Of a DNA stretch of 58,913 nucleotides, positions 34,077-42,836 are shown piece by piece. The notes under the pieces are model-generated. The model did no database searches, was not told the origin of the DNA, and saw only the letters and a program-made list of their open reading frames with translations. The translations under genes were made by a program, and so were the position numbers. The stretch comes from Bacteroides sp. (GTDB lineage: Bacteria > Bacteroidota > Bacteroidia > Bacteroidales > Bacteroidaceae): NCBI GenBank assembly GCA_019416685.1, contig DXWV01000105.1, positions 56,572 to 115,484 of the forward strand, read 5' to 3'. Numbering within the stretch: position 1 is the first letter of the stretch; each line of letters begins with the position of its first letter.

Positions 34077-34649
34077 ATGATAAAATCAAAGGATATACAA
34101 ATAAGAGAGACAAACGCGAACGACTTTGACGACATAATGACTGTTGAGAAGCAAGCATTTGGTTATGACAAAGAAGCGAAATTAGTAGCCGACCTATTGG
34201 CTGATACAACCGCAGAACCAATCGTTTCGTTGCTCGCTTTCCATAAAGATAAAGCTGTCGGACATATTCTTTTTACCAGAGCCTACTTTGAGAATCAAAA
34301 GGTGCAACCGATGATGCACATACTTGCACCTTTAGCCGTCAAACCCGAATATCAACGGCAGGGTATAGGTGGAATGTTGATACAGGCAGGTATAGAAAAG
34401 TTGCGGCAAAAAGGCTCAAGCCTTGTATTTGTATTAGGGCATAAAGAATATTATCCAAAATATGGTTTTATACCAGATGCAGCCAGATTAGGTTATCCTG
34501 CTCCTTACCCGATACTGGAAGAATTTTGCGATTACTGGATGGTTCAGCCAATCAGTTCGAAGGGATTTGGAATAGGTAAAGGAAAGATAAAATGCTCCGA
34601 TGAATTGAACAAACCTGAGCATTGGAGAGATGATGAGTCGGATAGATAG
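34077..34649 (+). CDS. GNAT N-acetyltransferase (YhbS-like)
   Basis: 190 residues. Residues about 8-150 form a GNAT domain with KPEYQRQGIGGMLIQAG as the acetyl-CoA pyrophosphate loop, and VLGHKEYYPKYGFIP and the C-terminal hydrophobic part resemble the YhbS-type branch. The substrate is unknown. It has a clear hairpin terminator behind it and probably a promoter in the AT-rich gap ahead. Confidence 0.8.
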   Translation: MIKSKDIQIRETNANDFDDIMTVEKQAFGYDKEAKLVADLLADTTAEPIVSLLAFHKDKAVGHILFTRAYFENQKVQPMMHILAPLAVKPEYQRQGIGGMLIQAGIEKLRQKGSSLVFVLGHKEYYPKYGFIPDAARLGYPAPYPILEEFCDYWMVQPISSKGFGIGKGKIKCSDELNKPEHWRDDESDR

Positions 34650-34674
34650 TCTTTTATCCTTTTTCATAGAAAGT

Positions 34675-34697
34675 AAACCCGGTTAAAATCCGGGTTT
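34675..34697 (+). terminator. Terminator of the GNAT gene
   Basis: AAACCCGG and CCGGGTTT form a perfect 8-bp stem around a 7-base loop, followed by TTTAT-like DNA. Confidence 0.6.
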
Positions 34698-34798
34698 ATC
34701 TGATAGTTCAATTTAATTCGGCATGCATAGAAATGGGAAAATATCTCGCGCAAAGATAAGTTAGCTATTTATGGTAACCTATTGCGTAAGAGATTGAA

Positions 34799-34806
34799 TA
34801 ACTTTG
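34799..34806 (+). promoter_or_regulatory. -7 box of the zinc-ribbon AraC gene
   Basis: TAACTTTG, 27 bases before ATG 34833. It excludes the earlier in-frame ATG at 34782 as start. Confidence 0.55.
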
Positions 34807-34832
34807 CATTTAGTTGTCAAAAAGCTAATGAA

Positions 34833-35957
34833 ATGAATACTGAAACAAAATATTGCCAAACTTGCGGAATACCTTTAGATATTGATTATAGTATCCTTGG
34901 GACAGAACGGAATGAAGAATATTGTGATTATTGTTTGAAAAACGGAGTTAAACTCTACGATTTTTCAATGGATTATCTCATCTATCTCTGGGGGCTTTTC
35001 CCTGAAGAATACTATAAAGAGGTAGGTGTTAATTACACATCGAAGGAATTGAGAGAGATTATGTCTCAAAGACTTCCACAAATTAAAAGGTGGAAACAGA
35101 AAATCAATACAGTTCATATACATTATGAGCTGGTAATAAGAGTACAGGAATATATAAACCGCCATTTGTTTGATGATCTTGATTCTGACAAACTATCTCA
35201 AATCACGTCTGTATCGAAATATCATTTCCGTAGGATTTTCAAAGCTGTTACCGGAGATAATCCCGGTTATTATATACAACGGTTAAGACTAGAATACATC
35301 GCTTTTAAATTGATGTCAACTGATATAAGCGTTCCGAAAATACTCAGTCAAATCAATTATCAAAACAAACATACGCTTTCAAGAGCGTTCAGGAACTATT
35401 TTAATTGTTCTATTCCTGAATTTCGTAAGAAGTATTCAAATGGTAGTCCCGAAGGAAAGAACCCAATGCAAATAACCCCGAGTATTGAGAAAATATCAAA
35501 TATTCAAGTTGCGTATTTGAAATTAGAAAAAACAAATAATGTCAGTCATAGCTTCTCAGTTTTATGGAAGCAGTTAATAGAATTTTCAGAAAGCTATAAG
35601 TTACCCTCTAAAGGATGCAAATATATAAGTCTGACCCTTGATTATCCGTTGATCACACCGGAAGAACAAAGTCGTTTTATGGTTGGGGTAACATTACCGA
35701 AATCATTCCAGATTCCTAAAGGCTTTGGCATTTATGAAATCCCATCGGGTGAATATGCGATTTTTCGCTTCAAAGGGTTTTACCATCAGTTAAATAGGAT
35801 ATATCGTCATATTTATCTGGATTGGTTGCCGCTAAGTAATTATACCTTACGGGAGCAGTTCACATTTGAAACATATATCAATACCCCCGAGAAAACTCCA
35901 GCTTCGGAATTGATTACAGATATATATATACCTGTTATGAAGAAAGGACAAATGTGA
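34833..35957 (+). CDS. AraC-type regulator with N-terminal zinc ribbon and effector-binding domain
   Basis: 374 residues from ATG 34833. Order: a putative zinc ribbon (CQTCGIPL...YCDYC, about 8-38), a linker helix, AraC-type helix-turn-helix (about 105-200: DSDKLSQITSVSKYHFRRIF and INYQNKHTLSRAFRNYF), then a GyrI/AraC-effector-binding domain (about 215-370, with IPSGEYAIFRFKG). Such proteins sense hydrophobic or cationic compounds. The zinc ribbon fused to a SoxS/Rob-like arrangement is typical of Bacteroidetes/Firmicutes relatives. It probably controls itself and the two following genes (24- and 3-base gaps). Confidence 0.8.
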   Translation: MNTETKYCQTCGIPLDIDYSILGTERNEEYCDYCLKNGVKLYDFSMDYLIYLWGLFPEEYYKEVGVNYTSKELREIMSQRLPQIKRWKQKINTVHIHYELVIRVQEYINRHLFDDLDSDKLSQITSVSKYHFRRIFKAVTGDNPGYYIQRLRLEYIAFKLMSTDISVPKILSQINYQNKHTLSRAFRNYFNCSIPEFRKKYSNGSPEGKNPMQITPSIEKISNIQVAYLKLEKTNNVSHSFSVLWKQLIEFSESYKLPSKGCKYISLTLDYPLITPEEQSRFMVGVTLPKSFQIPKGFGIYEIPSGEYAIFRFKGFYHQLNRIYRHIYLDWLPLSNYTLREQFTFETYINTPEKTPASELITDIYIPVMKKGQM

Positions 35958-35980
35958 AATTCAATCTAAATAATCCAATA

Positions 35981-36319
35981 ATGAAACAATTAATTGCCTG
36001 CTGCGGATTGGATTGCGAAAACTGCGATGCCCGCATAGCCACTGTCAATGATGACAATCAACTAAGAGAAAAAGTTGCCCAAACGTGGAGGGCTTTGAAT
36101 AAAGTACCGATTGTGGCAGAACACATCAATTGCATGGGTTGCCGTGTTGATGGAGTAAAAACCGTGTTTTGTGGTGAGATGTGCGAAATCCGCAAATGTG
36201 TAAATGGGAAAGGATTAGATACTTGCGAAGACTGCAAAGAGTTGGATACCTGCCAGATAGTGGGTGCTATCTTTATGCATAATCCCGGTGCAAAAGAAAA
36301 TCTTCTTAAAATAAGCTGA
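35981..36319 (+). CDS. DUF3795 Cys-rich protein
   Basis: 112 residues from ATG 35981; a GTG at 35954 overlapping the previous stop is less likely. It is rich in Cys, arranged CCGLDCENCDA, CMGCRVDG, FCGEMCEIRKC, CEDCKELDTC: the DUF3795 pattern, probably a metal or Fe-S binding fold. Function unknown. Operon with the AraC gene before and the Fe-S protein after. Confidence 0.75.
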   Translation: MKQLIACCGLDCENCDARIATVNDDNQLREKVAQTWRALNKVPIVAEHINCMGCRVDGVKTVFCGEMCEIRKCVNGKGLDTCEDCKELDTCQIVGAIFMHNPGAKENLLKIS

Positions 36320-36322
36320 ACT

Positions 36323-37012
36323 ATGTATTCATTCAACAATATAATCATTGGGGAATTAAATCAACACAAAATTGAATTTATCCGATTTATAGATATTTCA
36401 ATGTTAAATCCGTCACAGAATCGGGGATTTCAGTTTGCTGTGCTATTCGGAGTAAAATGTTCGCCCGAATATCTGAGAAAAGTAAGCAGTAATCCCAACT
36501 ACGTGCCGGAAATGGTCGAACGGAATTATTTCGATGACGATGAACATTATTGTCATGAAATGGAAATGTACCGTGTATCTGACCGCTTAGCTGAGTCAAT
36601 AGAAAAAAACGGGCACAAAGCCTATTCGCTTTCGGACGACAATCAGATAGCTACAAATAATTTTGATGGTAATAAAAGTAATCTTCCGTTGAAAACATTA
36701 GCTGTTCGTGCGGGCCTGGGATGGATTGGCAAGAACAATCTACTGGTTAATAAAGAATATGGTTGTTGCCAGGTATGGGGTGGAGTATTAACAGATATCC
36801 CATTAAATACAGTATTACAGACACCGCTTACGGTTCAGTGTGGCAACTGCCGAATTTGTTCAGATGTTTGTCAGCCCGATGCACTGAAAGGAAAAATCTG
36901 GCAACCAGACTTGTCACGGGAAGATATGATTGATGTGGAGAAATGTACAACCTGTCTGAAATGTATGGTGCATTGCCCTTGGACGCAAAAATATATGTTT
37001 CAAAAGAAATAA
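36323..37012 (+). CDS. Epoxyqueuosine-reductase-like 4Fe-4S protein
   Basis: 229 residues. The middle part (TLAVRAGLGWIGKNNLLVNKEYG) and the two ferredoxin motifs CGNCRICSDVCQ and CTTCLKCMVHCP match the QueG family, but the protein is about 100 residues shorter than QueG and lacks an obvious cobalamin-binding N-terminal domain. It is likely a QueG-related reductase with another substrate. It follows the DUF3795 gene by three bases. True queuosine genes queD and queE are at 42.8 kb, not near it. Confidence 0.7.
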   Translation: MYSFNNIIIGELNQHKIEFIRFIDISMLNPSQNRGFQFAVLFGVKCSPEYLRKVSSNPNYVPEMVERNYFDDDEHYCHEMEMYRVSDRLAESIEKNGHKAYSLSDDNQIATNNFDGNKSNLPLKTLAVRAGLGWIGKNNLLVNKEYGCCQVWGGVLTDIPLNTVLQTPLTVQCGNCRICSDVCQPDALKGKIWQPDLSREDMIDVEKCTTCLKCMVHCPWTQKYMFQKK

Positions 37013-37110
37013 TACCTTATATGTACCCACAAGGGAAGTATATTCAAAGTATAATTAGAGTTAAATAAGAATTAGACAAGGTATTTTAGAAAAGCAGTAA
37101 ACAAAGGACA

Positions 37111-37913
37111 ATGAAAAAAGAAGTAATAATATCAACTTATAATAGTTTTGATGAAGATAAAAGAGCTTTTGGGACAAGATCTGAGCAAATAGAGTTCATC
37201 TATACAAAAAAGCTATTGGAAAAATATGTGAATACTAATATGTCTGTTCTTGAATTGGGATGCGGAACAGGGTATTATGGTTTGTTCTTGTCGAAAATGT
37301 GTAAGTCATATCATGGTATTGATATAACTCCAAAACATATAGAACAATTTCAAAAAAAATAAATAGTCAGGGATTATCAAATTTAAGCGCATCTATCGGC
37401 GATGCAACGAACCTGCCGGGCATTTCAGAAGATACTTTTGATATCGTATTGGTTTTTGGTCCAATGTATCATCTCCCCCAGGAAGAAAGGATGAAAGTAA
37501 TACAGGAAAGTAAACGAATTTGTAGGACCGGTGGCCATATACTCTTTGCCTATATCAATAAGATCGGTGCATATTTGAGGGGGTGCATCGACATCGATAT
37601 GAAAATGAAGTATCCAAACAAACAGACGAATGAGCTTGTGCTTAAACAAGGCATTGATGATGTCTTGCCAGATGTTTTTTTCTTCACTATGCCTGAAGAA
37701 ATTGAACATGATGCTTCCATAAATGGACTGACAATCATTCAAAATGCAGGAGTGGATTTCACGTTTAATGCCCATGATATTAATATGATGGATGATGAGA
37801 AATATGCGGCATGGACAGAAATTATGGATTATATGTTCCACAGTAGCTCATGTACAGGTGTCAGCAATCATGCAGTTCTCGTATGTCAGAATAAAAATAA
37901 TATTACGGTATAA
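37111..37913 (+). pseudogene. SAM methyltransferase split at an A8 tract
   Basis: The first part (83 residues) carries motif I (VLELGCGTGYYGLFLSK) and GIDITPKHIEQFQKK, then stops at TAA 37360. The rest of the domain continues in the -1 frame from the same place (SASIGDATNLPG, DIVLVFGPMYHL, GGHILFAYINK) to 37913. The frame change coincides with CAA AAA AAA TAA, i.e. eight A at 37352-37359 holding an A AAA AAA heptamer in slippery phase. One A too few in the DNA or in the assembly, or -1 slippage, would explain it. The joined protein would be about 267 residues. Confidence 0.75.
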
Positions 37914-37924
37914 TCATTCAAATG

Positions 37925-38383
37925 TTAAGTATATGAAAATAAATAAATCAGAATAATAACAACTATCACTTCCTCCTTTTTACCATTAATTCGGCAAACC
38001 CTACCAGCTAAGGACAACCAACACTTTTCTCCCAATCGGTCCATGATCAGTTTATAAAGTAATGGCATTGAGTGGCAATTTCCCTTCCCTATTTGCATCA
38101 TTCGGGATACGAACATGTTGCTCCAATCCTCTCGTCCGGCATAATCATCAAAGTTATATTTAAAAGGTAGATGCCATGTTATCGTGTCACCACTTTGTAC
38201 AGGGGTAGAGTCTGTCATGAATACAAAAACAGCGCATTGTGTTTTGGCAGCTTGTTCATCGCCTTTTCCTTCATATCGAATATCTCCCGACTGCATAATC
38301 CTTTGGCAGAAGTTTGTATATTGATCTATCTGTAGATTGAAAAACTTTTCATTCAGTTTATCGTTGTAAAAAGCATTCTCTTG
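37925..38383 (-). pseudogene. Truncated copy of the transglutaminase-like gene
   Basis: The residues QENAFYNDKLNEKFF, then LPFKYNFDDYAG and GKGNCHSMPLLYKLIMDRLGEKCWLSLA align with the 443-residue protein at 40258-41589 from its middle to just behind the catalytic Cys. Homology then stops after LSLAG, and the C-terminal half with the His is missing. At the 5' side it is welded to the end of the lipoprotein gene (38353-38910), whose last dozen residues read into it in another frame. A partial duplicate left by recombination. Confidence 0.7.
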
Positions 38384-38910
38384 ACCAATACAAAGCTATC
38401 CGGACGGATGATTTGATAAATTGTTCCGAATGCATCACAATAACTTCCTGAAACGTCCTCGTATGCACGAAAACGGGGTATTGTATCCCGATAAGGAATG
38501 AATTTATTTGTGTTGATGTATTTCTGTGCGATATCTTCCATGCCATAATAGACAAATATATATTTGCCAATGTAAGTATAACCTTTTATATACTCTTTTG
38601 TATAATATGGTTCGGCGGTCATTAAAAGGTATTCCCCGTTTGATTTAGAATAAAAATATAAAACTGAAATTAAATCTTTGATAGGTGTTTTAAAGTTTAG
38701 GTTATCTATATACTGAATGTATTCATTTATAGCTAATTTAATGGGTTTAGTGAAAATACTATCACTACTAAATTGATTAATAGTATCAGAAAGCAGAGAT
38801 TTATTTTGTTTTAATATTGCTTCCTGTTTGCGCTGATTGTTAGTACATCCTAAATTTATTAACACAGCAAATATGATAGTAAATGTAGTTATTAATATTT
38901 TCATGCTCAT
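38353..38910 (-). CDS. Small lipoprotein, possible immunity protein
   Basis: 185 residues: signal peptide with lipobox (LINLGC, Cys at about 22), then a Ser/Asn-rich helical region and a C-terminal beta-rich part (YTYIGKYIFVYYGM, RAYEDVSGSYCDAFGTIYQI). No family recognised. It lies 15 bases behind the three-helix membrane protein in the operon with the RHS-core lipase, so an immunity or accessory role is plausible. The last residues VKRMLFTTIN come from the joint with the following pseudogene, so the original C-terminus may have been lost. Confidence 0.5.
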   Translation of the reverse strand: MSMKILITTFTIIFAVLINLGCTNNQRKQEAILKQNKSLLSDTINQFSSDSIFTKPIKLAINEYIQYIDNLNFKTPIKDLISVLYFYSKSNGEYLLMTAEPYYTKEYIKGYTYIGKYIFVYYGMEDIAQKYINTNKFIPYRDTIPRFRAYEDVSGSYCDAFGTIYQIIRPDSFVLVKRMLFTTIN

Positions 38911-38924
38911 CTTTGATTACATTA

Positions 38925-39230
38925 TCATAATGGATGAAAGATGATATACCACCAAGAAAAGACGAATAAATATATAAATAATAAAATTATAATCAACAAT
39001 ATATACCATCTTTTTACAGCCCATTCTTTATGATAAAATATAAGTGATATACTTACTGCTATTCCCCAAAATGGAAAATAATTCATTCCTATAGCGAATA
39101 TTCTTAATAAGAATTGTTCTCCTCCCGGATGTTTCGATTCTAAATAAAACATTGTGATAAAAGTGATAATCCAATAGAATAATAATGCGCCTGTTAGAAT
39201 CTTAAGAGGATGATGTTTTTTTGTTTTCAT
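38925..39230 (-). CDS. Three-helix membrane protein, possible immunity protein
   Basis: 101 residues from ATG 39230 (an ATG at 39260 would overlap the preceding gene). Three membrane segments (about 10-27, 43-62, 72-95) joined by short loops. It starts seven bases after the stop of the RHS-core/lipase gene. Membrane proteins of this kind commonly protect against toxins acting on lipids, but this is inferred from position. No recognised family. Confidence 0.5.
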   Translation of the reverse strand: MKTKKHHPLKILTGALLFYWIITFITMFYLESKHPGGEQFLLRIFAIGMNYFPFWGIAVSISLIFYHKEWAVKRWYILLIIILLFIYLFVFSWWYIIFHPL

Positions 39231-39237
39231 ATGTATA

Positions 39238-40233
39238 CTATTCTGGTATAATTTGTCCATTTATTATATTATATTTACCTACAGGTAAGCTAAGAATTGA
39301 TTGGATGAAATTTGAGAATCCATGTCCTTTGTTTTTGTCATTGTCTACTGACAATATTGAAGCTCCTTCTATTTTTCCAAAAGGACTTCCTAATAATCTA
39401 TTATTTGCTACTTGATCATTTTTATTGGTGAATTGGAAAGTATTAATACCGTTGACTGCAACCTGCTTTGTTGGTTGAAACGGAGCAAAATCTGCTTCAA
39501 ATGCAAAAAGAGATGGATCAATACCTTTGTCAATGAGTGCTTGTATCATTCCTTTTGCATAAGCTGCTCCCATGCTATGTGTAATAACCTTTATTGTTTC
39601 TCCATCTGTTAGTTGATCTAAAATATATGAAGCGAAAGCGGCACCTTCATTGTATCCAGCGGTGTATCTATCTTTGGCATTTATGCTTTTTAGTTTATGT
39701 GGACCCAGTATTTTGTCGGACATAATACCATTAAATAACCCTTCTGCTCCTCCCATAGATCCATCAAAATATAATTTGTTGTAATCATTCAAATGATCCA
39801 TTACTAACTTATCCATTCCTTCCCAATATTTGGGCTGACCTCCATCTCCATTGTGCATGCCATTGATGAATAGTACTAATTTTCCATCCGGATCAATAGC
39901 ATTAACCGGATTATTCATACAATACGCATACGGACTGATCGAGTAATATTTCTCGCAATGCGGATCTATCGACATGCTCTGTAGTTCTGGCTTAAGTTCA
40001 ATTAAAGAATCATTGTCTTCAATAAACCCGACAACTTCGTTCGTCTCTGTGTTAAACAATACTTCCCCAATTTCTACAACTACATCCAGATCATGAAACT
40101 CTTTTGTTTTACCAAATGTATATACATCGGCTTTATAGCCAAGCCGGGCAAAAGGATTGCCTTCCGCTTGTTGGGCTTGTGCTGAGAAACAAGCCACAAT
40201 TAATACTGTAATTATTAATGAGATCTTTTTCAT
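39238..40233 (-). CDS. Secreted RHS-core/lipase-like chimera
   Basis: 331 residues. Signal peptide (1-20, ending AQA), a segment typical of Bacteroidetes RHS proteins (FARLGYKADVYTFGKTKEF), the RHS-associated core (about 86-118, DPHCEKYYSISPYAYCMNNP and NAIDPDGK), then a C-terminal alpha/beta-hydrolase-like domain. There FINGMHNGDG may form the oxyanion site, HSMGAA gives nucleophile Ser220, and Asp273 and His304 (GHGFSN) are the likely rest of the triad. In RHS toxins the C-terminus after the core is the effector; here the long YD-repeat barrel is absent and the protein has its own signal peptide. Two small genes behind it may be immunity. A surface lipase with no toxin role is possible. Confidence 0.7.
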   Translation of the reverse strand: MKKISLIITVLIVACFSAQAQQAEGNPFARLGYKADVYTFGKTKEFHDLDVVVEIGEVLFNTETNEVVGFIEDNDSLIELKPELQSMSIDPHCEKYYSISPYAYCMNNPVNAIDPDGKLVLFINGMHNGDGGQPKYWEGMDKLVMDHLNDYNKLYFDGSMGGAEGLFNGIMSDKILGPHKLKSINAKDRYTAGYNEGAAFASYILDQLTDGETIKVITHSMGAAYAKGMIQALIDKGIDPSLFAFEADFAPFQPTKQVAVNGINTFQFTNKNDQVANNRLLGSPFGKIEGASILSVDNDKNKGHGFSNFIQSILSLPVGKYNIINGQIIPE

Positions 40234-40257
40234 ATCCGTGCAATTCGTTTCATATAA

Positions 40258-41589
40258 TTATTTGATCATTTTTCTTATAGTGGGCTGAGAATTCTTCTGT
40301 TCTTTCTCTTTTTCGCGGGCTACATGCTTTAACCATCTTTCGTAGATTTCAACTGGCATATCTTCATAGCCGCTGCTATCTATTTCTTTATATAACTCTT
40401 GCATACGTTCATAATGTTTGTAAGCATCAGGAGAAATATTCTTTAATATATCCGGATTATGGGCATTTAATAAATGAGCTATTTCCAAAGTTAACCGAGT
40501 TTCATAATCAGCTTCTAAAATGATGCTTTCAATATCATTTGGTGCATATTGCTTCGCTTTATGTGTGCATTCTAAAATGAATGGGTCGTATCCGTATTTC
40601 ATTAAATAATATCTGCCTAATTGGTTCATTATTAATGCAATTGTTTCTTTTTTGCTAAGCGGACTCATATAAAGCTTACTTCGAATAGATGCACTTTTAA
40701 TATAACTGTTGTTTATGTAATGATAATCACTTAATACAGAGCGGCAAGTGAGTTCCAAATTATACCATGCACCATTGTCATCCTGTATTTTAATGAATGA
40801 GTGATGCGGTGCTAAAGATAGATAAGCTTTTGCACCTAATCTTTCCGCCATAATCAAGTAGAGTAGGGGCATGGAATAACACTGACCGACATTGGTAGAT
40901 AATAATGTGGCTACAAAATGACTGGTGAAACTCTTTTGACTATCATAATCATCTAAATTATATTTTAGCGGGTAGCTGGTGATTGTTTTTTCTGTTCCCG
41001 GTTGCTTGATATCAAGAGTATCTGTAAGCAGACTGAATATAGCCATATTTTTGGCCAGTCCATCCTTGGGGTTGAGATTTAACTGCTTTATTCGCCATTT
41101 GCAATAGTTCACTTTTTCTCTGATGTTCTTTTGGAAATCATCCATGTTCAATTTGTTGCCCAAATATGCGTTCTCTACAAAGAATACGGCACGTTCCAGA
41201 TTTAATGGGGTGGAGTCGCATAACATTCTATTCAACTCTTTGTAGGCATTGCGAAAGTATTCCGTTCCGGGTTCATTGGCCCAGGATGGGAAACCTTTAT
41301 GGATGAGATAAAGTGCTGTGTTTTGCTTCTCTTCAATCTCACGCATTTGGGTTATTGCATAATCTATCTCTTGCCGAGTTCTTTGTCTTTGGCGTATTAC
41401 TTCATTCGGATCATAAGGGCTTGCTTGGTGACTGTTTACAAAAGGATTGCTTTGTACAGAACGGGGCTGTGTGTTCATATCTGTCCCATAAGTTCCTAAA
41501 CTACCGACTTGAGGGACGGGAATCACTGGTAATTGAGAATACACATAACAATTACACAGTATGGCTAAAAGGAGAAATAGATTCCTCAT
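40258..41589 (-). CDS. Exported transglutaminase-like protein
   Basis: 443 residues, signal peptide (1-18, ending VYS). A Gln/Arg-rich N-terminal coiled region (about 55-95) and helical middle part precede a transglutaminase-like core: GQCYSMPLLYLIMAERLGA with Cys237, PHHSFIKI with His262/263 and WYNLE. The Cys-His-Asn/Asp order is that of SirB1-like/Transglut_core2 domains. The C-terminal third is helical, perhaps tetratricopeptide-like (TLEIAHLLNAHNPDILKNI). First gene of the minus-strand operon with the RHS-core lipase; it could process or modify that product. A truncated duplicate lies at the operon end. Confidence 0.65.
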   Translation of the reverse strand: MRNLFLLLAILCNCYVYSQLPVIPVPQVGSLGTYGTDMNTQPRSVQSNPFVNSHQASPYDPNEVIRQRQRTRQEIDYAITQMREIEEKQNTALYLIHKGFPSWANEPGTEYFRNAYKELNRMLCDSTPLNLERAVFFVENAYLGNKLNMDDFQKNIREKVNYCKWRIKQLNLNPKDGLAKNMAIFSLLTDTLDIKQPGTEKTITSYPLKYNLDDYDSQKSFTSHFVATLLSTNVGQCYSMPLLYLIMAERLGAKAYLSLAPHHSFIKIQDDNGAWYNLELTCRSVLSDYHYINNSYIKSASIRSKLYMSPLSKKETIALIMNQLGRYYLMKYGYDPFILECTHKAKQYAPNDIESIILEADYETRLTLEIAHLLNAHNPDILKNISPDAYKHYERMQELYKEIDSSGYEDMPVEIYERWLKHVAREKEKEQKNSQPTIRKMIK

Positions 41590-41771
41590 AATAAGTGAAT
41601 AATGCTAACGGTTGCAAGTTAAGAAATATATTTTAATTTTAGAAATTATTGGAATAAAACAACGTAGCCGATCTTGCTTTTTATGAAAAATCTACTAGTA
41701 ATTCATTCTTAATTTTAAGGCTTTCCATACTATATCTTCTGAATTTATTTGTACGCCCAAGATTATTCTTT

Positions 41772-41779
41772 TATATTTG
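41772..41779 (+). promoter_or_regulatory. -7 box of the nucleosidase gene
   Basis: TATATTTG, 54 bases before ATG 41833. Confidence 0.5.
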
Positions 41780-41832
41780 TATGAATATCGTGGTGTCACG
41801 TTATTCCAAATAATCAATTTGAAAAATAGTTT

Positions 41833-42399
41833 ATGTTGAAAATATTAGTAACCTACGCCGTACAAGGCGAATTTGCAGAGATTAAATGGCCCGATGTGGA
41901 AGTGTATTATGTGCGTACCGGTATTGGTAAAGTAAAAGCAGCTTTTCATCTGGCCGAAGCAATTCGTCAGGTAGAGCCGGATATTGTGATAAATATGGGT
42001 ACAGCGGGGACAATCAATCATCAGGTAGGAGATGTATTTGTTTGTCGCCATTTCATTGATCGGGATATGCATAAACTTGCAGGATTGGGATTAAGTTATG
42101 AGTTGGATACCTCTGTATTGCTTGAACAGAAAGGTTTCTGCCGGCATTGGACTGAATCGGCTACCTGTAATACCGGTGATAGTTTTCTTACTGAATTGAC
42201 CGATATTGAAGGAGATGTGGTTGATATGGAAGCCTATGCACAGGCGTTTGTTTGTACTTCCAAAGAGATCCCTTTTATTTCAGTGAAATTTGTATCGGAT
42301 GTGATTGGGCAGAACTCTGTAAAACATTGGGAAGACAAACTGGCTGATGCCCGTACCGGATTATCTCATTTCTTCAATGTTTTGAAAGAGAGTATATGA
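41833..42399 (+). CDS. Nucleoside phosphorylase-superfamily nucleosidase
   Basis: 188 residues of the PNP/UDP phosphorylase superfamily (MTA/SAH nucleosidase or futalosine hydrolase-like). The glycine-rich phosphate/ribose loop is RTGIGKVKA and INMGTAGTI, the catalytic Glu/ribose motif is DVVDMEAYA, and the base-binding Asp is in KFVSDVIG. It is shorter than MTAN (about 230), so the precise nucleoside cannot be said. Its 3' end overlaps the convergent DUF454 gene by 34 bases. Confidence 0.75.
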   Translation: MLKILVTYAVQGEFAEIKWPDVEVYYVRTGIGKVKAAFHLAEAIRQVEPDIVINMGTAGTINHQVGDVFVCRHFIDRDMHKLAGLGLSYELDTSVLLEQKGFCRHWTESATCNTGDSFLTELTDIEGDVVDMEAYAQAFVCTSKEIPFISVKFVSDVIGQNSVKHWEDKLADARTGLSHFFNVLKESI

Positions 42400-42728
42400 T
42401 AAGTAACTCCTACGGCAATCAGAAATAGTAGTATCTTAACCCATACCAATGGGATGAGGAAAAAGATGCAATAAAGCATAGTGCCCCACATTAGTAGTAA
42501 TGAGATGATTTTTGCCCGTAACGGTATTGCCTTGTTTTCACGAAAATTACGAATGTAGGGGCCGAGGTGTTTCTGATTCAGTAACCATTGATACAAACGT
42601 GGCGACCCTTTGAAATAGAGTGCGGCAGTAAGTAACAGGAAAGGGGTTGTGGGGAGTAGTGGTAGAAAGATACCCAGAATGCCCAGTGCCAGTGATACGG
42701 TTCCTAAAATGATACAGATAGTTTTCAT
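42366..42728 (-). CDS. DUF454 (YbaN-like) membrane protein
   Basis: 120 residues with the DUF454 signature GTVSLALGILGIFLPLLPTTPFLLL near the N-terminus, a middle amphipathic segment WLLNQKHLGPYIRNF, and two C-terminal membrane helices. The family is of unknown function. Transcribed against the nucleosidase, with overlapping 3' ends. Confidence 0.8.
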   Translation of the reverse strand: MKTICIILGTVSLALGILGIFLPLLPTTPFLLLTAALYFKGSPRLYQWLLNQKHLGPYIRNFRENKAIPLRAKIISLLLMWGTMLYCIFFLIPLVWVKILLFLIAVGVTYHILSFKTLKK

Positions 42729-42783
42729 CCTGCAAATGTAGAAAAAATAATGAAGTTTGCAGAATGGAAAACTGATTTTGTAT

Positions 42784-42819
42784 TACCTTTGCCCTTGCAT
42801 CGAGGTGACATTAGATGCA
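42784..42819 (+). promoter_or_regulatory. Promoter and leader hairpin of queDE
   Basis: -7 box TACCTTTG (42784-42791), then a hairpin TGCATC/GATGCA (42796-42819) followed by ACTTTTTAA, 17 bases before the queD start. A preQ1-like control would be sensible for queuosine genes, but the loop does not fit the preQ1-I pattern. Confidence 0.45.
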
Positions 42820-42836
42820 GGACTTTTTAAATATAT

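Noticed and set aside
36323..37012. Genuine queG
   Set aside because: About 100 residues too short and lacks the cobalamin-binding N-terminal part; not linked to queDE.
42784..42836. preQ1 riboswitch before queDE
   Set aside because: A short hairpin is present, but the loop and tail do not fit the preQ1-I consensus.
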